DNA of 64,000 nt, from contig NZ_FMYX01000005.1 in NCBI RefSeq assembly GCF_900102675.1, positions 124,001 through 188,000 on the forward strand. Direction: 5' to 3'. Of the stretch, positions 16,133 through 26,051 are shown piece after piece. The DNA comes from Pseudomonas guariconensis. GTDB lineage: Bacteria; Pseudomonadota; Gammaproteobacteria; Pseudomonadales; Pseudomonadaceae. Made by a program: the position numbers and the translations under genes. The notes below the pieces were generated by a model, which saw only the letters and a program-made list of their open reading frames with translations, searched no databases and had not been told where the DNA came from. Positions within the stretch are counted from its first letter, which is position 1; each line of letters begins with the position of its first letter.

Positions 16133-17043
16133 AGCCGATGATCCCGAGCCTGTTGCTGTTGGCCTTGGGCAGCGCCCAGGCTGCACCTATCGCGATGGAA
16201 GATCAGTCCCAGCTCAAGGTTCCAGGCAGCCACGCGCCTGCGATGTTCACCCCGCCGTCCGAAACTGATCTGCCGGACAACGCCTTTGGCAAGATGGTCC
16301 GTGAAGGCCACGCGCTATTCGTCGACACGCGCCGGCTGATGCCTGAAGCGGTCGGCAACGGCATGAACTGCAGTAACTGCCACCTGGACCAAGGGCGCCT
16401 GGCGTATTCCGCGCCGCTGTGGGGTGCGTATCCGATGTATCCGGCGTATCGCAAGAAGAACGACAAGGTCAACACTTTTGCCGAGCGTATCCAAGGCTGT
16501 TTCCAGTTCAGCATGAACGGCACGCCGCCGGCGGCCGACAGCCCACAGATGACAGCCCTCAGCGTCTACGCCTACTGGCTGTCGACCCAGGCGCCTACGG
16601 GTGTGGAAACACCGGGGCGCGGTTATCCCGAAGTAGCGCCACCGGCTGGCGGCTATGACTTCAAGCGTGGCGAGCAGGTCTACGGCGAGCAATGTGCGAT
16701 CTGCCACGGTGACCAGGGCCAGGGGCAGAAAGTGGCAGGCGAGTATGTGATGCCACCGTTGTGGGGGCGCGATTCCTACAACTGGGGGGCCGGCATGCAC
16801 CGGATCAATACGGCCGCTTCGTTCATCAAGCACAACATGCCCCTAGGCCGCCCCGGCAGCCTGAGCGATCAGCAGGCCTGGGACGTGGCAGCCTGGATCA
16901 ACCGCCATGAGCGGCCACAGGATCCTCGGCTGGTGGAAGGCTCCATCGAGAAGACCCGGCTGAAGTTCCATGCCAACGATGGCGTGAACCTATATGGGCA
17001 AAAAGTCGATGGCGTGTTGATCGGGCAGGGCACCGGAGGCTGA
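16129..17043 (+). CDS. tsdA: Diheme cytochrome c, thiosulfate dehydrogenase TsdA-like
   Basis: The protein has 304 aa with a signal peptide (MKPMIPSLLLLALGSAQAA). It has two heme sites, CSNCH (81-85, in GMNCSNCHLDQGR) and CAICH (189-193). The block ERIQGCFQFSMNG (119-131) contains Cys124, at the place where TsdA uses a Cys as axial ligand of the active-site heme 1; this and the surrounding R..C...S.NG pattern mark the TsdA family. The enzyme couples two thiosulfates to tetrathionate in the periplasm. It is translationally coupled to tsdB. A general cytochrome c role cannot be excluded without assay. Confidence 0.82.
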   Translation: MKPMIPSLLLLALGSAQAAPIAMEDQSQLKVPGSHAPAMFTPPSETDLPDNAFGKMVREGHALFVDTRRLMPEAVGNGMNCSNCHLDQGRLAYSAPLWGAYPMYPAYRKKNDKVNTFAERIQGCFQFSMNGTPPAADSPQMTALSVYAYWLSTQAPTGVETPGRGYPEVAPPAGGYDFKRGEQVYGEQCAICHGDQGQGQKVAGEYVMPPLWGRDSYNWGAGMHRINTAASFIKHNMPLGRPGSLSDQQAWDVAAWINRHERPQDPRLVEGSIEKTRLKFHANDGVNLYGQKVDGVLIGQGTGG

Positions 17044-17137
17044 CGGCGGCTCTTGTCACACGCGTGACCCTGTGCTGTCACTGCCCTGCAACGGTGCCTG
17101 GTGTGCAATGGCCGCACTCTTCGACAAGGGTGCGGCC

Positions 17138-18499
17138 ATGGAACTCTGTGTGATCGGGGCGGGGTATGTGGGGCTGGTCACGGCAGCCTGTTTCGCCGAA
17201 ATGGGCAACCACGTGGTGTGTCTGGAGCGTGACCAGGTGCGCCTGGCGCAACTGCGTCAGGGCCAATGCCCGATCTACGAACCCGGCCTGCAAGCGCTGC
17301 TACAGGCCGGGCTGGAGAATGGGTCGTTGAGTTTCAGCGACCATTGGAGCCACGCTCTGGTGCGCGCCGAGGTAGTGTTCATCGCGGTCGGTACGCCCAG
17401 TCTGGAGGACGGCTCTGCTGACCTTGGACACGTGTTGGCAGTTGCCGACAGCCTCGCACGCCATCTTTCTCGCGCGTGTCTGGTGGTGAACAAGTCGACC
17501 GTCCCGGTGGGCACGGCCGAGCGGGTCGCTCGACACATCGCCAATGGCTTGCGCGAGCGCGGTGCGCGGTTCGCCGTGCAGGTGGCGAGCAATCCTGAAT
17601 TTCTCAAGGAAGGCAGCGCCGTCGAGGACTTCATGCGACCGGACCGTGTCATCATCGGCAGCGACAGCGAACAGGCCAGCCAGTGCCTGCAGCGCCTCTA
17701 CAGGCCGTTCGTGCGCAACCGCGAGCGCGTGTTGCTGATGTCGCCGCGTGCGGCCGAGTTCAGCAAATATGCGGCCAATGCCTTCCTTGCCACGCGTATC
17801 TCTTTCATCAACGAACTGGCCGGGCTTTGCACGCACCTGGACGTGGACATCGAGCAGGTACGTCGCGGCATCGGCAGCGATACGCGTATCGGCAGTCACT
17901 TCATCTATGCCGGCTGCGGCTATGGCGGCTCGTGCTTCCCCAAGGACGTGCGTGCACTGATCCATAGCGCCGAGCAGGCCGGATACCAGCCTGCCATCCT
18001 GCAGGCAGTGCAGGCGCGCAACGAGGTGCAGAAGACCGTGTTGTTCGAGGCGCTGCATCAGCACTTCGGTGGCTTTGTACGGGGGCGCACCGTAGCGATC
18101 TGGGGGTTGGCCTTCAAGCCCGGTACCGATGATGTGCGCGATGCGCCCAGCCTGGTGCTGCTCGAGGCGCTGTTGGCGGCAGGCGCGCATGTCCAGGCCT
18201 GCGACCCGGCAGCGACGGCGGGGGTCGCCGAGCGCTACCGGCACGCGACGGCCAGCGGCCAGCTGCGCCTTACGCAGGATCCCTACGTCTGTGTCGAAGG
18301 CGCGGACGCGTTGGTGCTGGTGACTGAATGGAAGCTGTTCCGCCAGCCGGATTTCCGCCGTGTGCGGGGGTTGATGCGCATGCCAGTGCTGTTCGATGGC
18401 CGCAATATTTACGATCCATCGGAACTATCTACACTGGGTTATCTCTATCATGGCATCGGTCGGCCAGGGGCGGGGCATTGTAAGGTGACCGCCGCCTGA
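17138..18499 (+). CDS. ugd: UDP-glucose 6-dehydrogenase
   Basis: The protein has 453 aa from the ATG at 17138 (AAGGGTGCGG upstream). It has an NAD-binding GAGYVG (7-12), NPEFLKEGSAVEDF (152-165), the conserved Lys of AEFSKYAANAFLATR and the catalytic Cys266 in GYGGSCFPKD. It oxidises UDP-glucose to UDP-glucuronate for exopolysaccharide and lipid A or capsule building. It lies 48 bases before galU, whose product makes its substrate, so the two form a functional operon. Confidence 0.97.
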   Translation: MELCVIGAGYVGLVTAACFAEMGNHVVCLERDQVRLAQLRQGQCPIYEPGLQALLQAGLENGSLSFSDHWSHALVRAEVVFIAVGTPSLEDGSADLGHVLAVADSLARHLSRACLVVNKSTVPVGTAERVARHIANGLRERGARFAVQVASNPEFLKEGSAVEDFMRPDRVIIGSDSEQASQCLQRLYRPFVRNRERVLLMSPRAAEFSKYAANAFLATRISFINELAGLCTHLDVDIEQVRRGIGSDTRIGSHFIYAGCGYGGSCFPKDVRALIHSAEQAGYQPAILQAVQARNEVQKTVLFEALHQHFGGFVRGRTVAIWGLAFKPGTDDVRDAPSLVLLEALLAAGAHVQACDPAATAGVAERYRHATASGQLRLTQDPYVCVEGADALVLVTEWKLFRQPDFRRVRGLMRMPVLFDGRNIYDPSELSTLGYLYHGIGRPGAGHCKVTAA

Positions 18500-18547
18500 T
18501 TAGACTGCGCCGAACTCCACAGGCCCAGCCTTTGTTTAAGGATGTAT

Positions 18548-19387
18548 ATGATCAAAAAATGCTTGTTCCCGGCAGCCGGCTACGGCACCCGCTTCCTGCC
18601 TGCTACCAAAGCCATGCCCAAGGAAATGCTGCCGGTGGTCAACAAGCCACTGATCCAGTATGGCGTCGAAGAGGCGTTGGATGCAGGTCTGAGCGAGATC
18701 TCCATCGTCACCGGTCGCGGCAAGCGCGCCCTGGAAGACCACTTCGACATCAGCTACGAGCTGGAAAACCAGATCAAAGGCACCGACAAGGAAAAATACC
18801 TGGTCGGCATCCGTCGTTTGCTGGATGAGTGCTCCTTCTCCTACACCCGTCAGACCGAGATGAAAGGCCTGGGTCACGCCATTCTCACGGGTCGTCCACT
18901 GATCGGCGACGAGCCGTTCGCCGTGGTGCTGGCAGACGACCTGTGCGTCAACCCGGAAGGCGACGGCATCCTTACCCAGATGGTCAAGCTGTACAACCAG
19001 TTCCGTTGCTCGATCGTCGCCATCCAGGAAGTCGATCCGCAGGAAACCAACAAGTACGGCGTGATCGCTGGCGACATGATCCGCGATGACATCTATCGGG
19101 TGACCAACATGGTCGAGAAGCCCAAGCCGGAAGACGCCCCGTCGAACCTGGCGATCATCGGCCGCTATATCCTGACTCCGGATATCTTCGACATCATCCA
19201 GAACACCGAACCCGGCAAAGGCGGCGAGATCCAGATCACCGACGCGCTGATGAAGCAGGCCCAGGATGGCTGCGTACTGGCCTACAAGTTCAAGGGCAAG
19301 CGTTTCGACTGCGGTGGCGCCGAAGGCTACATCGAGGCGACCAATTTCTGCTTCGAGAATTACTACAAGACCGGCAAGGCGTACTGA
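18548..19387 (+). CDS. galU: UTP-glucose-1-phosphate uridylyltransferase
   Basis: The protein has 279 aa, the usual length of Pseudomonas GalU. The nucleotidyl-transferase signature [20 protein letters not shown] opens the protein, and VVLADDLCV (metal-binding Asp), [12 protein letters not shown] and [12 protein letters not shown] are present. The start at 18548 is preferred over an ATG six bases upstream because AAGGA is then well spaced. It makes UDP-glucose, the substrate of the Ugd enzyme encoded just upstream. Confidence 0.97.
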   Translation: MIKKCLFPAAGYGTRFLPATKAMPKEMLPVVNKPLIQYGVEEALDAGLSEISIVTGRGKRALEDHFDISYELENQIKGTDKEKYLVGIRRLLDECSFSYTRQTEMKGLGHAILTGRPLIGDEPFAVVLADDLCVNPEGDGILTQMVKLYNQFRCSIVAIQEVDPQETNKYGVIAGDMIRDDIYRVTNMVEKPKPEDAPSNLAIIGRYILTPDIFDIIQNTEPGKGGEIQITDALMKQAQDGCVLAYKFKGKRFDCGGAEGYIEATNFCFENYYKTGKAY

Positions 19388-19405
19388 TTCGCCACTGTTG
19401 GTACG

Positions 19406-19431
19406 AAAGCCACCCTCGGGGTGGCTTTTTT
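19406..19431 (+). terminator. Terminator of the ugd-galU operon
   Basis: AAGCCACC (19407-19414) pairs with GGTGGCTT (19420-19427), followed by a T-run, 20 bases after the galU stop. Confidence 0.9.
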
Positions 19432-19484
19432 GTTCCCGGCGGGTAACGGCGTTATGCTGGTCGCCAGCCAAGGAGACTGAATAC

Positions 19485-20840
19485 ATGGCCTACGATTTTG
19501 ATCTGTTCGTGATTGGCGCCGGTTCCGGCGGTGTACGCGCGGCGCGTTTCGCCGCAGGCTTCGGTGCCAAGGTGGCGGTGGCCGAAAGCCGTTACCTGGG
19601 CGGCACCTGTGTCAACGTCGGTTGCGTGCCAAAAAAACTGCTGGTGTATGGCGCCCATGTGGCCGACGAGCTGGAGCAGGCCGCCGGTTTTGGCTGGACG
19701 CTGGAGGAAGGGCATTTCGACTGGGGCACCTTGATCGCCAACAAGAACCGTGAGATCGAGCGCCTCAACGGCATCTACCGCAACCTGCTGGTCAACAGCG
19801 GCGTGACCCTGCTGCAAGGGCATGCCCGTATCACCGGTGCCCACGAAGTCGAAGTCGAAGGCCAGCGCTACAGCGCCGAACACATTCTCATCGCCACTGG
19901 CGGCTGGCCACAGGTGCCGGATATTCCGGGCAAGGAGCTGGCGATCACCTCCAACGAGGCGTTCTACCTCAAAGAACTGCCGCGTCGTGTACTGGTGGTC
20001 GGTGGCGGCTACATCGCCGTCGAGTTCGCTGGCATCTTCCAGGGCCTGGGCGCCGATACCACGCTGTTGTACCGCGGTGACCTGTTCCTGCGCGGCTTCG
20101 ATGGCTCGGTGCGTATCCACCTCAAGGAAGAACTGCAAAAGCGCGGTCTGGATCTTCAATTCAACGCCGATATCCAGCGTATCGACCAGCAGGCCGATGG
20201 CAGCCTCAAGGCAACCCTCAAAGATGGCCGCGAGCTGGTCGCCGATTGTGTGTTCTATGCAACCGGGCGGCGTCCGATGCTGGACAATCTGGGGCTGGAA
20301 AACACTGGTGTCGAGCTCGATGACCGCGGCTTTATCCGGGTGGACGATCAGTACCAGACCACCGAACCCTCGATCATCGCCATCGGTGATGTGATCGGTC
20401 GCGTCCAGCTCACACCGGTGGCCTTGGCCGAAGGCATGGCAGTGGCTCGTCGTCTGTTCAAGCCCGAGCAGTACCGCCCGGTGGACTATCAGAACATCCC
20501 CACTGCCGTGTTCAGCCAGCCGCCGATCGGCACCGTGGGCCTGACCGAGGAGCAGGCGCTGGAAGCCGGGCACAAGGTTCAGATCTTCGAAAGCCGCTTC
20601 CGCGCCATGAAACTGACCCTGACGGACATCCAGGAAAAGACCTTGATGAAGCTGGTCGTCGACGCTGAGACCGACAAGGTCTTGGGCTGCCACATGGTCG
20701 GGCCGGATGCCGGGGAAATCATCCAGGGCCTGGGTGTGGCCCTGAAGGCTGGCGCGACCAAGCAGCAGTTCGACGAAACCATTGGCGTGCACCCGACCGC
20801 TGCCGAAGAGTTCGTGACCATGCGCACCGCGACACGTTGA
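19485..20840 (+). CDS. gor: Glutathione-disulfide reductase
   Basis: The protein has 451 aa from the ATG at 19485 (AAGGAG site). It has an FAD-binding GAGSGG near the N-terminus, redox-active [13 protein letters not shown] with C42 and C47, a second Rossmann motif [15 protein letters not shown] for [13 protein letters not shown], and the C-terminal HPTAAEE with the proton-relay His436. It keeps glutathione reduced with NADPH. The neighbouring ahpCF genes fit a redox-defence setting. Confidence 0.97.
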   Translation: MAYDFDLFVIGAGSGGVRAARFAAGFGAKVAVAESRYLGGTCVNVGCVPKKLLVYGAHVADELEQAAGFGWTLEEGHFDWGTLIANKNREIERLNGIYRNLLVNSGVTLLQGHARITGAHEVEVEGQRYSAEHILIATGGWPQVPDIPGKELAITSNEAFYLKELPRRVLVVGGGYIAVEFAGIFQGLGADTTLLYRGDLFLRGFDGSVRIHLKEELQKRGLDLQFNADIQRIDQQADGSLKATLKDGRELVADCVFYATGRRPMLDNLGLENTGVELDDRGFIRVDDQYQTTEPSIIAIGDVIGRVQLTPVALAEGMAVARRLFKPEQYRPVDYQNIPTAVFSQPPIGTVGLTEEQALEAGHKVQIFESRFRAMKLTLTDIQEKTLMKLVVDAETDKVLGCHMVGPDAGEIIQGLGVALKAGATKQQFDETIGVHPTAAEEFVTMRTATR

Positions 20841-21038
20841 TCCCGCCTTGTCAGCTCCTTCATGGCCTCGCTGCAACGGGGCCATGATTCTTACTTGCCT
20901 GCCGTGAATTTCACCTGCCTGGCTGGTAAGTCATCCGACATATTGTTCTTGAGACCTTCCTGATACTGCACCCACGTCCGGCAACCGGACAGCAGCCTGA
21001 CACTTGCATGGCTGTCAATCAGCAATCAGAAGGTGATC

Positions 21039-22535
21039 ATGAAAACACTCTATAAAGCCTTGTGCGCAGCCTGCGGCAGCGCGCTTCTCTATGCTGGTAT
21101 CGCGCAGGCGGATCACGGCGAAATCAGCATCAGTGGTCAAGTGCTTGCGCCGACCTGCATCGTCAATGGCGGTAATGGCAACTTGCCGGTCAGTCTGCCT
21201 GACGTCAATGCGACCTTGCTGTCTCGGCCTGGACAGGTGGCCGGGCAAACGTCCTTCCAGCTGCGCTTGACCAACTGCGCCCCAACCGTAAGCCGGGTCT
21301 CGACCTACTTCGAGCCTGGCCCAACCATTAGCCCCGAGGGACGGCTCATCGTGGATGCCGGCGGTAGCCGCAATGTCCAGATTGAACTGCTCAATAGCAG
21401 CTTCGCACCAATGGACTTGTCGGCCGCCAAACGCAGCCAGCGCTCCCAGACCGTGCAGATCGTCGGTGGTAACGCCACGCTCGACTATCACGCGCGTTAC
21501 TACGCGACCGGGGCCGCTACGCCAGGCCTGGTCTCCAACCGGCCGTTGGGCTCGCAAGGTGGTCGTCTGACGCTGATGGCGGGTTGGGGGCAGGGCGCAG
21601 AACGCCAAAGCAGTTACAGCCTGGGCTACAACAACCATCTGGGGAAACTCAACTATGGGATGCGGTTCGACCGTGAGCGGCGACCTTCTGGCCAGGCGCT
21701 CGACACATTCACGCTCACGGTCAGCCTGCCGCTTGGGGAGCGGCGTCGTGCTTCGTTGAGCAGTGGGATGACATGGGGGGCTCAGGGGCAGGGCCGTTCG
21801 AATGTGCGCTTGCGTGCAACGGCTGGGGAGCGTGGGCAATGGGGGTATGGGCTGGCTGCAGTGCGTCAGGAAGGGACGCGGGGCGGGGCAGGGCTGGATG
21901 CCCATCTGCTGCACCGTGGTTCGTTTGGCGAGCTGAACGCCTCGTTCGCCAATCGGCACACTCATCACCAAGCCTCAATGGGCGCCCAAGGGGCTCTGGT
22001 TGCCCATCCGGGGGGCTTGTCCATGGCCCCGCCGCTTGGGGAAAGCTTTGCGATTGTCCATGCACCGGGTGCGAGCGCGGCGCGGCTTCGCCAGCATCCT
22101 CAGATACGCCTGGATGAGCGTGGGTTCGCGGTGGTACCAGCATTGCTGCCGTATGGCCTGAACACGGTGGAGCTCGACCCCAAAGGCATGTCCAAGGATG
22201 TCGAGCTGCAACTCACTGGCCAGTCGGTAGTGCCGCGGTCAGGCGCGGCAAGTTGGTTGCACTATCCAACCCGTAGTGGTCATCCACTGATGCTGCACGC
22301 GCTCAAGGTGAGCGGACAGGCATTGCCCTTCGGTGCATTGGTACTGGATGAAGCGGGTAGTGAGCGAGGGATGGTCGGCCAGGGCAGCCGCCTGCATGTG
22401 CGTGGCGATGCGCAGCGAGGCCGGCTCAAGGTCATTTGGGGGGAGGCGGGTGATCAACAGTGCTGGCTGGACTATAGCGCCGGTCCCAGCGGGAGGCTCG
22501 AGGCATCGGCGTGTGTACAGGCCGACGCGTCTTAG
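21039..22535 (+). CDS. Chimeric fimbrial protein: pilin domain fused to C-terminal half of an outer-membrane usher
   Basis: The protein has 498 aa. Residues 1-24 form a signal peptide. Residues 25 to about 165 read as a type-1-like major pilin: GEISISGQVLAPTC, the second Cys in LRLTNC, and NATLDYHARYYATG. From about residue 190 the sequence is the second half of a fimbrial usher: barrel strands (SSYSLGYNNHLGKLNYGM, TLTVSLPLGE), GESFAIVHAPGASAARL, the plug-distal block RGFAVVPALLPYGLNTVELD, VVPRSGA, LPFGALV and a C-terminal strand with WGEAGDQQCWLDY. The chaperone and the usher N-terminal, plug and first barrel strands are missing. The simplest reading is an in-frame deletion that joined the first and third genes of a chaperone-usher operon. 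Such a product is unlikely to work as either pilin or usher. The ribosome site AGAAGGTG precedes the ATG, so it may still be translated. Confidence 0.85.
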   Translation: MKTLYKALCAACGSALLYAGIAQADHGEISISGQVLAPTCIVNGGNGNLPVSLPDVNATLLSRPGQVAGQTSFQLRLTNCAPTVSRVSTYFEPGPTISPEGRLIVDAGGSRNVQIELLNSSFAPMDLSAAKRSQRSQTVQIVGGNATLDYHARYYATGAATPGLVSNRPLGSQGGRLTLMAGWGQGAERQSSYSLGYNNHLGKLNYGMRFDRERRPSGQALDTFTLTVSLPLGERRRASLSSGMTWGAQGQGRSNVRLRATAGERGQWGYGLAAVRQEGTRGGAGLDAHLLHRGSFGELNASFANRHTHHQASMGAQGALVAHPGGLSMAPPLGESFAIVHAPGASAARLRQHPQIRLDERGFAVVPALLPYGLNTVELDPKGMSKDVELQLTGQSVVPRSGAASWLHYPTRSGHPLMLHALKVSGQALPFGALVLDEAGSERGMVGQGSRLHVRGDAQRGRLKVIWGEAGDQQCWLDYSAGPSGRLEASACVQADAS

Positions 22536-22673
22536 GAATCAAAGCATCTATTGGGATTGGCGACTTATAGCCAAAACCAATCACAAGCATGAGGTTTGCC
22601 AATGAGCCTTTATCGGAGCCTGCGGTTAGGATTCTCTCCGTCAACTGATTTCAACCCATGAAGGAGCGTCTCC

Positions 22674-23237
22674 ATGCCTATCATCAACAGCCAGGTCAAA
22701 CCGTTCAACGCGACTGCCTACCACAAGGGCGAATTCGTCCAGGTCAGCGAAGCCGACCTCAAAGGCAAGTGGTCCGTCGTGTTCTTCTACCCAGCTGACT
22801 TCACCTTCGTTTGCCCGACCGAGCTGGGTGACCTTGCTGACAACTACGCCGAGTTCCAGAAGCTGGGCGTGGAAATCTACGGCGTGTCCACCGACACCCA
22901 CTTCACTCACAAAGCCTGGCACGACACCTCGGAAACCATCGGCAAGATCCAGTACCCGCTGATCGGTGACCCGACCCACGTCATCGCCCGTAACTTCGAC
23001 GTGCTGATCGAAGAAGCCGGTCTGGCGGATCGCGGTACTTTCGTGATCAACCCGGAAGGTCAGATCAAGATCGTCGAAATCAACGACGGCGGTGTAGGCC
23101 GCGATGCCAGCGAGCTGCTGCGCAAGGTCAAGGCTGCCCAGTACGTCGCCGCCCACCCAGGTGAAGTTTGCCCGGCCAAGTGGAAAGAAGGCGAAGCCAC
23201 CCTGGCGCCATCGCTGGACCTGGTCGGCAAGATCTAA
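22674..23237 (+). CDS. ahpC: Alkyl hydroperoxide reductase subunit C (peroxiredoxin)
   Basis: The protein is a 187-aa typical 2-Cys peroxiredoxin: peroxidatic C47 in [13 protein letters not shown] and resolving C166 in GEVCPAKW. It reduces hydrogen peroxide and organic peroxides in the cytoplasm and is recycled by AhpF, encoded next. The ribosome site AAGGAG is strong. The upstream space of about 140 bases holds imperfect inverted repeats (GATTGG/CCAATC) but no clear OxyR site. Confidence 0.97.
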   Translation: MPIINSQVKPFNATAYHKGEFVQVSEADLKGKWSVVFFYPADFTFVCPTELGDLADNYAEFQKLGVEIYGVSTDTHFTHKAWHDTSETIGKIQYPLIGDPTHVIARNFDVLIEEAGLADRGTFVINPEGQIKIVEINDGGVGRDASELLRKVKAAQYVAAHPGEVCPAKWKEGEATLAPSLDLVGKI

Positions 23238-23297
23238 GCCGATGTGTAAGTCGCGGGCGGTAGCCAGTCGCCAAAGCTGAAGTAGCCACCGCCCCGT

Positions 23298-23331
23298 AAA
23301 AACGCCCGGGCGACCTCGCCTGGGCGTTTTT
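23298..23331 (+). terminator. Terminator between ahpC and ahpF
   Basis: A long stem, AAAAACGCCCGGGCG with CGCCTGGGCGTTTTT, has a short ACCT loop and a T-run. It should end most ahpC transcripts, so ahpF either depends on read-through or has its own promoter; this would give more AhpC than AhpF. Confidence 0.9.
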
Positions 23332-23363
23332 GTATCCAAGTTTTGAAAAAAGGAATCGCCCGT

Positions 23364-24926
23364 ATGTTGGACGCCACGCTTAAATCGCAACTGAAAACCT
23401 ACCTGGAGCGGGTCACCCAGCCGATCGAGATCGTTGCTTCCCTCGACGACGGCGCGAAATCCCGCGAATTGCATGACCTGCTGGTGGAAATCGCCAGCCT
23501 GTCGAACCTCATTACCCTGCGCGAGGACGGCTCCGACGCCCGGCGTCCCTCGTTCTCGCTCAATCGTCCGGGGGCTGACATCAGCCTGCGTTTCGCCGGC
23601 ATCCCCATGGGCCACGAATTCACTTCTCTGGTACTCGCGCTGTTGCAGGTAGGCGGTCACCCGTCCAAGGCCAGCGCCGAAGTGATCGAGCAGATCCAGG
23701 CCCTGGAAGGTGAGTTCACCTTTGAAACCTATTTCTCGCTGTCGTGCCAGAACTGCCCGGATGTGGTCCAGGCCCTGAACTTGATGGCTGTGCTCAACCC
23801 CAATGTGCGCCATGTGGCTATCGACGGTGCGCTGTTCCAGGAAGAGGTCGAGTCGCGCAAGATCATGGCGGTGCCGAGCATCTACCTCAACGGCGAAGTC
23901 TTCGGCCAGGGCCGCATGGGCCTGGAGGAAATCCTCGGCAAGATCGACACCAATGCCGGAGCCCGTGAGGCCGAGAAGATCAACGCCAAGGATGCCTTCG
24001 ATGTGCTGGTGGTCGGCGGTGGTCCCGCTGGCGCTTCGGCAGCCATCTACGCCGCGCGCAAAGGCATTCGTACAGGCGTTGCTGCCGAGCGTTTCGGTGG
24101 CCAGGTACTCGACACCCTGGCGATCGAGAACTTCATTTCGGTCCAGGAAACCGAAGGACCGAAACTGGCCAGGGCGCTGGAAGAACACGTCAAGCAGTAC
24201 GATGTGGACATCATGAACCTGCAACGCGGCGAAGCGTTGATCCCAGGCGTCAATGGCGCGCTGCACGAAGTTCGCCTGGCCGGCGGCGCTTCGCTCAAGG
24301 CCAAGACCGTGATTCTCGCCACCGGCGCCCGCTGGCGCGAAATGAACGTCCCTGGCGAGCAGGAATACCGCGCCCGTGGCGTAGCCTACTGCCCGCACTG
24401 TGATGGCCCGCTGTTCAAGGGCAAGCGTGTGGCTGTGATCGGCGGAGGCAATTCCGGCGTGGAAGCGGCCATTGACCTGGCCGGTATCGTCGCACAAGTG
24501 ACGTTGATCGAGTTCGACAGCCAATTGCGTGCCGATGCCGTGTTGCAACGCAAGCTGCACAGCCTGCCGAACGTTAAGGTCATCACCAGCGCCCTGACCA
24601 CCGAAGTGCTGGGCAATGGCGAGAAGGTCACGGGCTTGCGCTACAAGGATCGCAACAGCGATGAGCTGCACGACCTGGCGCTCGAAGGTATCTTCGTGCA
24701 AATTGGCCTGCTGCCGAACACCGACTGGCTCAAGGGCACGGTCGAGCTGTCGCCACGTGGCGAGATCATCGTCGACGCCAAGGGGCAGACCAATATCCCC
24801 GGCGTGTTCGCTGCAGGTGATGTGACCACGGTGCCGTACAAGCAGATCGTCATCGCCGTGGGTGAAGGGGCCAAGGCTTCGTTGGCAGCCTTCGACCACC
24901 TGATCCGCACCTCGGCGCCGGCATAA
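23364..24926 (+). CDS. ahpF: Alkyl hydroperoxide reductase subunit F
   Basis: The protein has 520 aa, as usual for AhpF. The N-terminal double-thioredoxin-fold domain has the active CxxC C128-C131 (SCQNCPDV). It is followed by a thioredoxin-reductase-like part with FAD motif [19 protein letters not shown], the second redox pair in YCPHCDG and an NADH-binding [12 protein letters not shown]. It passes electrons from NADH to AhpC. The start at 23364 follows AAGGAA; the frame extends 21 bases upstream but without a better site. Confidence 0.97.
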   Translation: MLDATLKSQLKTYLERVTQPIEIVASLDDGAKSRELHDLLVEIASLSNLITLREDGSDARRPSFSLNRPGADISLRFAGIPMGHEFTSLVLALLQVGGHPSKASAEVIEQIQALEGEFTFETYFSLSCQNCPDVVQALNLMAVLNPNVRHVAIDGALFQEEVESRKIMAVPSIYLNGEVFGQGRMGLEEILGKIDTNAGAREAEKINAKDAFDVLVVGGGPAGASAAIYAARKGIRTGVAAERFGGQVLDTLAIENFISVQETEGPKLARALEEHVKQYDVDIMNLQRGEALIPGVNGALHEVRLAGGASLKAKTVILATGARWREMNVPGEQEYRARGVAYCPHCDGPLFKGKRVAVIGGGNSGVEAAIDLAGIVAQVTLIEFDSQLRADAVLQRKLHSLPNVKVITSALTTEVLGNGEKVTGLRYKDRNSDELHDLALEGIFVQIGLLPNTDWLKGTVELSPRGEIIVDAKGQTNIPGVFAAGDVTTVPYKQIVIAVGEGAKASLAAFDHLIRTSAPA

Positions 24927-24939
24927 GCCTGCACCACCC

Positions 24940-25024
24940 TCTTCGCGGGTAAACCCGCCCCCACAGGTATAGCGCTGGTCTCTGGTTCTGCGCCGTACTT
25001 CTGGGGACGGGTTTACCCGTGAAT
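24940..25024. repeat. P. putida-type REP pair, inverted
   Basis: The left copy contains CTTCGCGGGTAAACCCGCCC (24941-24960) followed by CCACAGG. The right copy is a shorter inverted half, GACGGGTTTACCCGTG (about 25006-25021). These palindromic units are the abundant extragenic REP elements of P. putida-group genomes, usually found between genes as here. Confidence 0.75.
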
Positions 25025-25097
25025 GCTTTTGCGCGTTGTCAAAGCCAAACCTGAAGGTGTCTATGATTTATTGCAGACACCCTCGGGAATCACACTC

Positions 25098-25289
25098 ATG
25101 ACCCTGATCAGCCGCGAACCCTGGTGGCTAGAGCCACCCAAGCCCGGACAGAAGGAGCAGGACCTGCACTGGGGCTATCTGGAGATCTATGCCGACGGGC
25201 GCACGGTCTTTGTCGACCAGCGTCCCACCGACCAAGAGCTGGCCGAGCGTAAGAGTTGCCGCAACTTTCCTGACGCCGATCAGCCCTAA
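25098..25289 (+). CDS. Hypothetical 63-aa protein
   Basis: The frame starts MTLISREPWWLEPPKPGQKE and ends NFPDADQP. It has a Trp-rich N-terminus, a central strand WGYLEIYADGRTVFVDQRP and an acidic-basic helix (TDQELAERKSC), so it looks like a real small folded protein. The start at 25098 is chosen because GGGAA lies eight bases upstream; the frame is open for another 75 bases upstream across a hairpin (GGTGTCT/AGACACC). The function is unknown. It is convergent with yceH, with two bases between the stops. Confidence 0.65.
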   Translation: MTLISREPWWLEPPKPGQKEQDLHWGYLEIYADGRTVFVDQRPTDQELAERKSCRNFPDADQP

Positions 25290-25291
25290 GG

Positions 25292-25939
25292 TCAGCCCTC
25301 CAGTGCGGCAAGGCGCGCCTCAAGCGCTGCGACCCGGGCTTCCAGAGCCTCGATCCGCTCATCCGACACACTGGTGCCGCTATTGCTGCGCTCGGCGCCT
25401 TGCTGGCGTGCGGCGAGGATCTCCTCGATCTGCGCCGGGTCGCCAAGGGCGTGGGTGTAGCGGTCTTCGCGTTGGCCGGGCTGGCGTGGCAGGTGCAGCG
25501 CCAGGCCGCGTGAGACCAGACGCTCGAGCTGGTGCTGGATCTGCTCGACGTCTTCAAAGTCATGGAGGCGATTACTGCGGGTCAGCAGTTCGTTGAGGGT
25601 CTGCGGTCCGCGCAGGAACATCAGCCCCATCAGCACCAATTGAGCCGGCACCAACTCCAGTGCCTTGTCCACCCGGTGCTCCCAACGATCGGCGCGGCTG
25701 CCCATCTGCAGACGGGTCATTTCTTGCCCTTCGAGGGCACGCAGGGCCTGGCCGACCTGGCCGGCGGAGAGGTTCATCACCGGTTCACGGCTGGTCTTCT
25801 GGTTACAGGCCAGCACCAGGGCGTTAAGGGTCAGCGGGTAGGTTTCCGGGCTGGTGGCTTGTTTTTCGATCAGAGAACCGAGCACACGGATTTCGATGCT
25901 GTTGAAACGGCCTTCGCCTGCGGTTTCGTGTTCTGACAT
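25292..25939 (-). CDS. YceH family protein (DUF480)
   Basis: The protein has 215 aa. The DUF480 double winged-helix core is clear: [41 protein letters not shown] and [21 protein letters not shown] short coiled coil follows at the C-terminus ([19 protein letters not shown], residues about 195-213). Family members are soluble, and their role is not established. It is monocistronic. Confidence 0.92.
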   Translation of the reverse strand: MSEHETAGEGRFNSIEIRVLGSLIEKQATSPETYPLTLNALVLACNQKTSREPVMNLSAGQVGQALRALEGQEMTRLQMGSRADRWEHRVDKALELVPAQLVLMGLMFLRGPQTLNELLTRSNRLHDFEDVEQIQHQLERLVSRGLALHLPRQPGQREDRYTHALGDPAQIEEILAARQQGAERSNSGTSVSDERIEALEARVAALEARLAALEG

Positions 25940-26017
25940 GGCCCTGTCTCATTGCGAGGAAAAGGCCACTAGCCTAGGTAATGCGGCAGGCTTAATCAAT
26001 CAGACAATACTGCGGGG

Positions 26018-26045
26018 AAAACCCGCTCCGGTTGCCGGAGCGGGC
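26018..26045 (-). terminator. Terminator of sstT
   Basis: CCCGCTCCGG (26022-26031) pairs perfectly with CCGGAGCGGG (26035-26044), with an A-run on the left that gives a U-tract on the minus strand, just after the sstT stop. Confidence 0.9.
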
Positions 26046-26051
26046 TGTACC

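Noticed and set aside
22545..22585. Possible OxyR site before ahpC
   Set aside because: Only one ATAG with a degenerate CAAT seven bases on is found; the four-part ATAG-N7-CTAT pattern is not met.
22641..24899. Long minus-strand frame of 752 codons
   Set aside because: It is antisense to ahpC and ahpF, whose motifs are unmistakable; long shadow frames are common in GC-rich DNA.
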